Positions 1-4,571 of a DNA stretch of 6,335 nt are shown here, one piece after another. Position 1 is the first letter of the stretch. Each line of letters opens with the position of its first letter. Below the pieces are notes generated by a model that saw only the letters and a program-made list of their open reading frames with translations, ran no database searches and was not told where the DNA came from. Position numbers and translations under genes: made by a program. Source of the stretch: Cyanobacteria bacterium UBA7694 (lineage in GTDB: Bacteria; Cyanobacteriota; Sericytochromatia; UBA7694); NCBI GenBank assembly GCA_002482705.1, contig DLGM01000283.1, positions 1 to 6,335 on the forward strand. The letters are read 5' to 3'.

Positions 1-77
1 TGCACCAAGTTCACCCAGTGACAGCGGGATGCCGCCATAGTCTGGTGGCCTGGGCCCAAGGCCCATGCCTGAGATAA
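1..77 (+). CDS. C-terminal tail of a 2OG-Fe(II) oxygenase (copy A of a tandem array, truncated by window edge)
   Basis: Reading from base 3, the frame gives 24 residues beginning HQVHPVTAGCRHSLVAW and ending in a TAA at 75-77. This matches the last 24 residues of gene C (HQVMPVTTGLRHTLVSW...) in length and pattern, so it is the end of a third paralog. In this family the His of HQV is the distal iron ligand and the Arg of GCRHSL binds the 2-oxoglutarate carboxylate; both are present. Bases 1-2 are the end of the preceding codon. The stop lies 15 bases before the ATG of gene B, on the same strand, so A, B and C probably form one transcription unit. The active-site H-x-D and the start lie outside the window. 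Assignment by family pattern is strong; substrate is unknown. Confidence 0.8.
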   Translation, partial: HQVHPVTAGCRHSLVAWAQGPCLR

Positions 78-81
78 CCCC

Positions 82-87
82 AAGGAG
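82..87 (+). promoter_or_regulatory. Shine-Dalgarno that fixes the start of gene B
   Basis: AAGGAG lies five bases before the ATG at 93. An in-frame GTG at 87-89 would overlap this ribosome-binding site and has none of its own, so the ATG is the better start. That start also makes gene B exactly 192 residues, the same length as gene C. Confidence 0.75.
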
Positions 88-92
88 TGTCT

Positions 93-671
93 ATGTTCAA
101 CCCAGAAAAAGAAATTAACGAATACCTAATGCGCGGTTTTTTTATGCCGGACACCTTTACACCAGAAACCTGTGTCCAGATTCAGCAAGCCCCTGGGGAT
201 GCCGCCTTAGACACTTACTGGCATATGCAGCAACAGCAATTTATGCCCCATGCGCCTTATGTTCAAGCCGGTAAAATCGAGCTTTTGCCTTATGGCCCCA
301 ACCGCATGCTGATCGATCGCCTATCCCAGTTGGTGAGCGCCCATAACCAAGCGCATTTTCAGTTCGAAATTGATGGCCTGATGGGCACTCAGCGCGTGAC
401 CTTAGGCCCAGGAGAGGGCTGGGGCTGGCATGTGGATCTGGCAGAAGGCCCCTTTTCCCTCCGCAAGCTCTGTATTGTGCTATTTTTGTCCGAACGCAGC
501 AGTTATGAAGGGGGAGCCTTTGAAGTTTCCAGCGGGGTCTGCCCCATCCATCAAGAACAGGGTTCCTTAGGTATTATGCCGTCCTATTTTATGCAGCGCA
601 TTACGCCTGTGGTTTCAGGCCAACTCCAATTTTTGATCACCTGGGCCCATGGCACCCAACCGTTTCAATAG
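93..671 (+). CDS. Degenerate 2OG-Fe(II) oxygenase paralog (copy B), probable pseudoenzyme
   Basis: This 192-residue protein belongs to the prolyl-4-hydroxylase/PKHD-like 2OG-Fe(II) dioxygenase fold. The C-terminal half shows the family layout: GWGWHVDL (H113, D115, the first two iron ligands), RKLCIVLFLS, YEGGAFEV, EQGSLGIMPSY and a final TPVVSGQLQFLITW. The distal iron His is replaced by Gln168 (CAG at 594-596), and the 2-oxoglutarate Arg is replaced by Leu178 (CTC at 624-626). The usual Tyr before the H-x-D loop (RYEPSGFY in gene C) is also missing (VTLGPGEGW). The frame is open, has a good ribosome-binding site and is as long as gene C, so it looks maintained rather than decayed. It may be a catalytically dead partner, a binding protein, or an enzyme with altered chemistry. 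It sits between copies A and C. No signal peptide is seen, so it is likely cytosolic. Family assignment is firm; loss of activity is inferred. Confidence 0.85.
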   Translation: MFNPEKEINEYLMRGFFMPDTFTPETCVQIQQAPGDAALDTYWHMQQQQFMPHAPYVQAGKIELLPYGPNRMLIDRLSQLVSAHNQAHFQFEIDGLMGTQRVTLGPGEGWGWHVDLAEGPFSLRKLCIVLFLSERSSYEGGAFEVSSGVCPIHQEQGSLGIMPSYFMQRITPVVSGQLQFLITWAHGTQPFQ

Positions 672-675
672 GAGG
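670..675 (+). promoter_or_regulatory. Shine-Dalgarno of gene C overlapping the stop of gene B
   Basis: A perfect AGGAGG starts inside the TAG stop of gene B (669-671) and lies four bases before the ATG at 680. Ribosomes ending on B can load directly onto C, so the two proteins are probably made in linked amounts. Confidence 0.75.
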
Positions 676-679
676 CCTT

Positions 680-1258
680 ATGTTTACACCACAAAAAGAT
701 CGCTGGAATAACTACATGCAGCAGTTCTTGGCCCGCCCGGGTTTTTTGAGCCCCCAAGAATGTGAACAAATCATCGCTTACCCAAGTGAATATGAAGATG
801 CCGGGGTCGTCGATTTTGATACCGGCGAAAATATCCTGCGCCCCAAAGATCGCATTACCCAAAGCAAATTGATCCAGCGCACCCCTGATACGGAGTGGAT
901 TTATAACCGTCTCCTCGAACGCATCCGCGACGCCAATGCCCAGTTTTTCCACTTTCACATCAAAATGCTCGGCACCCCCATGGTCATGCGCTACGAACCG
1001 TCAGGTTTTTATGGCGCCCATGCGGATATTGGCAATGGTTTAATTTCCAGCCGTAAGCTGAGTGTTGTGGTCATGCTCACGCCCCCTGAGGAATATACCG
1101 GGGGGGAACTGATTTTTACCCCCCACTACCCCCATGTGCCAAAAGAGCAGGGCACACTGGTGATCTTTCCCTCGTACTTACGTCATCAGGTAATGCCTGT
1201 CACCACAGGCCTTCGCCATACCCTGGTGAGCTGGATTTACGGCCCCCCCTTCCGTTAA
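680..1258 (+). CDS. 2OG-Fe(II) oxygenase (prolyl hydroxylase-like, copy C, intact motifs)
   Basis: This 192-residue predicted non-heme iron dioxygenase would couple 2-oxoglutarate decarboxylation to substrate hydroxylation. Visible signatures are a Tyr-containing strand (MRYEPSGFYGAH, about 103-114), the iron ligands H114 and D116 in GAHADIG, SSRKLSVVVMLT (123-134), YTGGELIF (139-146), EQGTLVIFPSY (156-166), the distal iron His169 in RHQVMPV, and Arg179 in TGLRHTLVSW for 2-oxoglutarate. The N-terminal 90 residues have the helical pattern usual before this core, ending in DANAQFFHFHI. No signal peptide or membrane segment is seen. It is the last gene of the array, eight bases after gene B. The closest general class is P4Hc/PKHD (2OG-FeII_Oxy_3 type). 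The substrate cannot be deduced: protein residues, amino acids or a secondary metabolite are all possible. No + strand U-tract terminator follows directly. Confidence 0.88.
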   Translation: MFTPQKDRWNNYMQQFLARPGFLSPQECEQIIAYPSEYEDAGVVDFDTGENILRPKDRITQSKLIQRTPDTEWIYNRLLERIRDANAQFFHFHIKMLGTPMVMRYEPSGFYGAHADIGNGLISSRKLSVVVMLTPPEEYTGGELIFTPHYPHVPKEQGTLVIFPSYLRHQVMPVTTGLRHTLVSWIYGPPFR

Positions 1259-1261
1259 CAG

Positions 1262-1288
1262 CAAAAAGGCGGAGCCAGTGGCTCCGCC
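1262..1288 (-). terminator. Intrinsic terminator of the EF-hand gene
   Basis: A perfect 9-bp stem (GGCGGAGCC at 1268-1276 with GGCTCCGCC at 1280-1288) closes a three-base loop. On the minus strand the hairpin is followed by TTTTT (bases 1267-1263), the classic rho-independent form. It lies about 20 bases past the stop of the minus-strand gene. On the plus strand no T-run follows, so it would be at most a weak stop for the oxygenase array. Confidence 0.85.
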
Positions 1289-1309
1289 AAGAGTTAAAAG
1301 AAAGAGAAA

Positions 1310-1807
1310 TTAGTCGACTAAAGCGCCCAACAGGCCCAAGGCACCGCCAATCGCAGCGCCAACACCAATAGAGCCACCCACGGCATAAGCAACGCCAGCG
1401 CCTAAACCAGCACCAACCACTGTGGTTGCCAGACCGGAAGCCACCGAACCGTTGTTCGCTACGGAGCGGTTATACGGATAACCGGGGGCAGTGGGGTAAG
1501 GGGGTTGATTCCCATAAGGCGGCAGATAAGGGTGCTGGGGGTAAGAGGGATAAGCTGGTGCGCCATAAGGAGGCTTGTGATAACCGTAAGCAGGGTAAGC
1601 TTTGCGATCGCCGGAAATATAGATGTCACCACGGGAAAGGGACCAAGCCAGCTCTTCGGTCGTAACACGGCCATCGCGGTTAAAGTCAGCCAGACGTTTT
1701 GCATTTTGTTTAAAGGTCAGCTCTTTGCGGTCAATTACACCATTGCGGTTGTAATCAACGTTGTTGGCAACGATTTGAGCGTATCCCGGATTTAACCCTA
1801 CGTACAT
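1310..1807 (-). CDS. EF-hand protein with Pro/Tyr-rich linker and glycine-zipper-like C-terminus
   Basis: This 165-residue protein has three clear parts. Residues 18-29 (DYNRNGVIDRKE) and 41-52 (DFNRDGRVTTEE) are canonical 12-residue EF-hand calcium loops, with acidic or Asn ligands at positions 1, 3 and 5, Gly at 6 and Glu at 12. The loops start only 23 residues apart, closer than in a typical calmodulin-type pair. Residues about 70-113 form a low-complexity linker of PPYG, YPSYP and PGYPY units. Residues about 125-163 are a Gly/Ala/Val-rich hydrophobic stretch with several GxxxG spacings, like a glycine zipper or a membrane-inserting segment. No N-terminal signal peptide is visible. An AGAGG about ten bases before the ATG can serve as ribosome-binding site. 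The gene is divergent from lysA and has its own terminator. Calcium binding is well supported; cellular role and location are unknown. A surface or envelope-associated role is only a guess. Confidence 0.82.
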   Translation of the reverse strand: MYVGLNPGYAQIVANNVDYNRNGVIDRKELTFKQNAKRLADFNRDGRVTTEELAWSLSRGDIYISGDRKAYPAYGYHKPPYGAPAYPSYPQHPYLPPYGNQPPYPTAPGYPYNRSVANNGSVASGLATTVVGAGLGAGVAYAVGGSIGVGAAIGGALGLLGALVD

Positions 1808-1812
1808 GGCGG

Positions 1813-1851
1813 CTTAACCTCTTTCACTCAACCTTAATCTTACCTTAATTT
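1813..1851. promoter_or_regulatory. Putative operator: three CTTAAYYT-type repeats (Pho-box-like)
   Basis: CTTAACCT (1813-1820), CTTAATCT (1833-1840) and CTTAATTT (1844-1851) lie in the same orientation in the divergent region. The last two are separated by three bases, giving an 11-bp period as for OmpR/PhoB-family response regulators. All three fit the PyTTAAPyPy(T/A) element that I recall for the cyanobacterial SphR regulator. The first lies within the leader of the EF-hand gene, close to its ribosome-binding site. The region is AT-rich, so chance similarity is possible and no regulator gene is in the window. Confidence 0.25.
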
Positions 1852-1860
1852 TCTTATAGA

Positions 1861-1878
1861 AAGCATATCCATAAGCTT
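1861..1878. promoter_or_regulatory. Imperfect 18-bp palindrome in the lysA promoter (possible operator)
   Basis: AAGCATAT-CC-ATAAGCTT is an inverted repeat with seven of eight positions matching. It sits just upstream of the lysA extended -10, where the -35 region would be. This spacing suits a dimeric repressor or activator. The binding protein is unknown and the site could be fortuitous. Confidence 0.3.
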
Positions 1879-1881
1879 GCG

Positions 1882-1890
1882 TGTTACAAT
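1882..1890 (+). promoter_or_regulatory. Putative extended -10 promoter of lysA
   Basis: TGTTACAAT reads as TGn followed by TACAAT, one base from the TATAAT consensus. There is no convincing -35 box, which extended -10 promoters can do without. Transcription would start near 1897, leaving an A-rich leader of about 30 bases before the lysA start. It lies in the only sizeable intergenic gap ahead of lysA. Confidence 0.45.
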
Positions 1891-1927
1891 CCAAAAAAGT
1901 TAAAAATTTCAGAAAAGGCGGCCCACC

Positions 1928-3187
1928 ATGCACTACTTTCATTACATCGAAAACGAGTTGTGGTGCGAAGAAGTACCCCTTTCCAAGATCGCCGAAGAAG
2001 TGGGCACCCCCTGCTATATTTATAGTCACCGCACCTTAGAGCGCCACTTTAAGGCCTTCTCCGAGCCCTTGGCTGGAATTCCCCATCTCATTTGTTATTC
2101 AATGAAGGCCAACTCCAACCTCTCTATCCTTAAACTTTTCTTAAATCGGGGCAGCGGCGTAGATATTGTTTCTGGGGGCGAACTCTACCGCGCCCTCAAA
2201 GCAGGGGTGCCCGCTGATCGCATTGTTTTCTCCGGTGTCGGCAAAACGGATCGTGAGATCGCCGAAGCCCTGCATGCGGGCATTCGCATGTTTAACGTAG
2301 AATCCGAGGCCGAGTTAGAAGCCATTCAAGTTGTGGCCAGCGGCCTCGATAAAAAAGCCCCCATCTCCCTGCGGGTCAACCCAGATATTGACCCCAAAAC
2401 CCACCCCTATATCTCAACGGGCCTCAAAAAAAGCAAGTTCGGAGTCGATATCCTCGATGCCGAGCGAATCTTTGCCCGTGCAGCCCAAATGTCACATATT
2501 GAAGTGGTCGGCGTAGACTGCCATATTGGCTCTCAAATTACTGAGCTGGATCCCTTTGTCGCGGCCCTCAAAAAGCTCAAAGTCCTGGTAGAGCGTTTGC
2601 GCCAAGAACATGGTTTGCCCATTCGTTATCTTGACCTTGGCGGGGGCCTGGGCATTGCCTATCAGGGTGAAACACCCCCTGCACCGGCTGAATATGCCGC
2701 TCGAATTCTGGCTGAGACCCAAGATCTCAACTGCACCTTGATCTTTGAACCCGGCCGTGTCCTTGTGGGCAATGCCGGAATTTTATTAACCCGCGTCACC
2801 TATCTCAAAAAAAACCAAGACAAACAGTTTGTGATTGTTGACTCGGGCATGAATCACCTCATCCGCCCCTCTTTATATGGCTCTTATCAGGCCATTCAAC
2901 CGGTTTTCCAACGTACCAGCGACACCTTCACCACCGATGTGGTGGGGCCCATTTGTGAAAGTGGCGACTTCTTTGCCCAAGATCGGGAAATTCCGGTCGT
3001 GCAACGCGGAGACCTGTTAGCAATTATGAGCAGTGGCGCTTACGGATACACTATGGCCTCTTTTTATAACTCCTACGCCCGGCCTGCTGAGGTGATGGTC
3101 AAAGGCTCAGAGTATGCGGTCATTCGCCAACCGGATACCCGTGAAATGCTGACCCAGGGAGAACAACTCCCAGCGTTTGACCTCTAG
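1928..3187 (+). CDS. lysA: Diaminopimelate decarboxylase (meso-DAP to L-lysine)
   Basis: This is a full-length 419-residue PLP enzyme of the fold-III alanine racemase/ornithine decarboxylase family. It catalyses the last step of lysine synthesis in the cytoplasm. The N-terminal barrel carries the PLP lysine K60 in CYSMKANSN, VDIVSGGELYRAL (78-90), the HIGSQ motif (199-203), the glycine loop LDLGGGLGI (235-243) for the PLP phosphate, and EPGR (274-277). The C-terminal beta domain has the substrate/catalytic Cys343 in GPICESGD and the SSGAYGYTMASFYNS segment (368-382) with the PLP-contacting Tyr. Length and order are normal for the family. AAAAGG (1913-1918), nine bases before the ATG, is the ribosome-binding site. 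By memory the sequence resembles deltaproteobacterial LysA most. Other lys/dap genes are not in the window; the next gene is a tiny lipoprotein. Lysine-dependent control is plausible but only a palindrome in the promoter hints at it. Confidence 0.97.
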   Translation: MHYFHYIENELWCEEVPLSKIAEEVGTPCYIYSHRTLERHFKAFSEPLAGIPHLICYSMKANSNLSILKLFLNRGSGVDIVSGGELYRALKAGVPADRIVFSGVGKTDREIAEALHAGIRMFNVESEAELEAIQVVASGLDKKAPISLRVNPDIDPKTHPYISTGLKKSKFGVDILDAERIFARAAQMSHIEVVGVDCHIGSQITELDPFVAALKKLKVLVERLRQEHGLPIRYLDLGGGLGIAYQGETPPAPAEYAARILAETQDLNCTLIFEPGRVLVGNAGILLTRVTYLKKNQDKQFVIVDSGMNHLIRPSLYGSYQAIQPVFQRTSDTFTTDVVGPICESGDFFAQDREIPVVQRGDLLAIMSSGAYGYTMASFYNSYARPAEVMVKGSEYAVIRQPDTREMLTQGEQLPAFDL

Positions 3188-3190
3188 GTA

Positions 3191-3199
3191 TGATAGAAT
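3191..3199 (+). promoter_or_regulatory. Possible extended -10 ahead of the lipopeptide gene
   Basis: TGATAGAAT fits TGn plus TAGAAT, one base from TATAAT, in the 43-base gap after lysA. No good -35 box is seen. It would start a transcript near 3206, just before the AGGTGG ribosome-binding site. Readthrough from lysA is an equally good explanation for expression. Confidence 0.25.
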
Positions 3200-3230
3200 C
3201 AGGAAAGAACCAAAAGGTGGGATATTTTGC

Positions 3231-3335
3231 ATGCAGACCGTAAAAAGAGCCCTGTCCTGGATGAGTATTCTGGCAATGGCCGCCATGATGACAGCCTGCC
3301 GCGCCAATCTGGGCAACTTCTTCGATCTGTACTAA
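3231..3335 (+). CDS. Small putative lipoprotein (34 residues)
   Basis: A short ORF encodes MQTVKRALSWMSILAMAAMM followed by TACRANLGNFFDLY. It has a basic n-region (K5, R6), a hydrophobic stretch (about 7-20) and a lipobox-like M-T-A-C with Cys23, followed by only 11 residues. This is the layout of a signal-peptidase II substrate that would end as a lipid-anchored peptide. AGGTGG (3215-3220) lies ten bases before the ATG. It follows lysA by 43 bases. Many bacteria carry a tiny lipoprotein (LptM/YifL type) near lysA/dapF, but the CGxKGPL signature of that family is absent here. The stop codon TAA is in the same frame as the downstream gene, with one codon between it and that gene's TTG start. 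It is therefore either a separate coupled leader gene or the severed N-terminus of a larger protein. Confidence 0.6.
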   Translation: MQTVKRALSWMSILAMAAMMTACRANLGNFFDLY

Positions 3336-3338
3336 GCC

Positions 3339-4571
3339 TTGGCCACACGCCTCTCAACCTACCGGTACCACCACCGGTTCTCTTGTCGTGTGCATCAACT
3401 CCAGCGGGCAGCTGAACTTCACAGTGGCCCCGCTTTAACGTTGGCCATCGCTCAAAACCTTTATGGTCTCGGTCAAGACGACCTCTACACCCTCTTGAAT
3501 CAACTTCCCCCGGAAGCTGATTTGACGGTTCCCCTCTGCCATTATTTGATCAGCAGTTTTTCACGGGAGCAGGCCCCGGCTCAGCTTCTGGCCCTGGTAC
3601 AGGGTACCCCCTGGGAAGAACCCCTGCGCTCATTTTCCGAGGCTTATGCCTATGTCTATTTGCTCGAATTACAAGAGCTGTTACAACACACCAAAGTGGC
3701 CCACTTTATGTATGGGCGCAATTGTGTCGCACAAGAGCTTTATTGGCTCGAACAATGGCTACAATGCCTAAACATTGTCCCCCCCCACGAGACTCCCAGT
3801 CGCGAACTGTTCTTATCCTGGATTGGCGCAGCCGTCCATTTACACCGGGCTGGCTACGGCAACCCACAATGGGCCTTTTTACTCAATGACTTTGGCTGGT
3901 TACAGCGCTGGCGCCTAGATGCGGATACCCATGCGGTCAGTCTGAATGCCTATGCCCACCCCCTCAAACAGGTGATGGTAAAAGTGCAGCTCAATGAAGC
4001 AGGCCAAAACCTACAGTTTGCCTTACAGCCCCACGAAGTTTCAAGCCCAGCTTTTAACGAGGCCGTGAGCCAGTTTGCCAAAGAACAACTTGCCCCTTTG
4101 CCCGTCCGCCTCAACAGTACCTATGAACGCCTGCTGCGAGAGGTGGTTCAGGCCACCCTAGGGGTCGCGTATAAAAAATCACCTTCTGTCGAAAAAGTGA
4201 GCGAATATCTGTTAATCAGCTGCCTGAGTCACAGCCAGATACAGCATATTGAAGATCTGCGTTATGCCTTGTATACCCTGGTCATTGAACTGATTGCAGG
4301 CACCCAAAATTTAAAATACCGCCTCAATGACTGTACCCGTGGGCTGGCTCAGGCTTTGGCCACTTTAAACGTGACCCGCTCCCCCGAAGAGGCCCACGGA
4401 TTGCTCAATAGCGCCATTCAAGCGCTCTTGGATGGGGTGCTCGAAATTTATGAGTCTTTTAATCTGGCTGACAATACCCTCAAATCCTTTCAGGACAGCT
4501 ACCAACAGGCCCAAGGCCACTGGCAACATCAGCGGTGGCAAGCCCTCACCCAGCAGTTAGCTCAGAGTTAA
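3339..4571 (+). CDS. Hypothetical protein, mostly helical, 410 residues
   Basis: I do not recognise this protein. The frame is long, has normal composition and is closed by a TAA. It is rich in Leu, Gln and Ala, with many amphipathic helices (about 65-145 and 255-410). A more strand-like part lies near 186-232 (WRLDADTHAVSLNAYAHPL and following). The tail (about 385-408) is Gln/Trp-rich. No signal peptide, transmembrane helix or known catalytic motif stands out. The start is uncertain. TTG at 3339 is the first possible start, only three bases after the lipopeptide stop and in the same frame, and has no visible Shine-Dalgarno. A GTG at 3390 is an alternative but also lacks one. Translation is probably coupled to the upstream ORF. 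The 3' end overlaps the convergent glycosyltransferase gene by four bases. A helical scaffold or repeat protein is possible; no function is proposed. Confidence 0.7.
   Translation: MATRLSTYRYHHRFSCRVHQLQRAAELHSGPALTLAIAQNLYGLGQDDLYTLLNQLPPEADLTVPLCHYLISSFSREQAPAQLLALVQGTPWEEPLRSFSEAYAYVYLLELQELLQHTKVAHFMYGRNCVAQELYWLEQWLQCLNIVPPHETPSRELFLSWIGAAVHLHRAGYGNPQWAFLLNDFGWLQRWRLDADTHAVSLNAYAHPLKQVMVKVQLNEAGQNLQFALQPHEVSSPAFNEAVSQFAKEQLAPLPVRLNSTYERLLREVVQATLGVAYKKSPSVEKVSEYLLISCLSHSQIQHIEDLRYALYTLVIELIAGTQNLKYRLNDCTRGLAQALATLNVTRSPEEAHGLLNSAIQALLDGVLEIYESFNLADNTLKSFQDSYQQAQGHWQHQRWQALTQQLAQS

Noticed and set aside
87..92. GTG start two codons upstream for gene B
   Set aside because: It overlaps the AAGGAG ribosome-binding site that serves the ATG at 93, and the ATG gives the same 192-residue length as gene C.
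1604..1611. GCGATCGC, the HIP1 octamer abundant in many cyanobacteria
   Set aside because: Only one copy was noticed in the window, inside a coding region; it does not support HIP1 enrichment or a cyanobacterial assignment.
1426..1795. Plus-strand ORFs antisense to the EF-hand gene
   Set aside because: They are shadows of the repetitive Pro/Tyr-coding region, with no ribosome-binding site or recognisable product.
3231..3335. Assignment of the lipopeptide as LptM (YifL)
   Set aside because: The location near lysA fits, but the conserved CGxKGPL segment after the Cys is absent (here CRANLGN).
3361..3378. ACCGGT-ACCACC-ACCGGT hairpin as a terminator after the lipopeptide gene
   Set aside because: The stem is only six bp, it lies inside the downstream ORF and no T-run follows.
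3227..3415. 62-codon ORF from TTG at 3227 overlapping the lipopeptide gene
   Set aside because: Its product lacks any pattern, whereas the frame from ATG 3231 has a better placed ribosome-binding site and a full lipoprotein signal layout.
3779..3786. Run of eight C as a possible phase-variation or frameshift site
   Set aside because: The frame reads through cleanly as Val-Pro-Pro-His, and other runs of six or seven G or C occur in neighbouring genes as part of GGC/CCC codon use.
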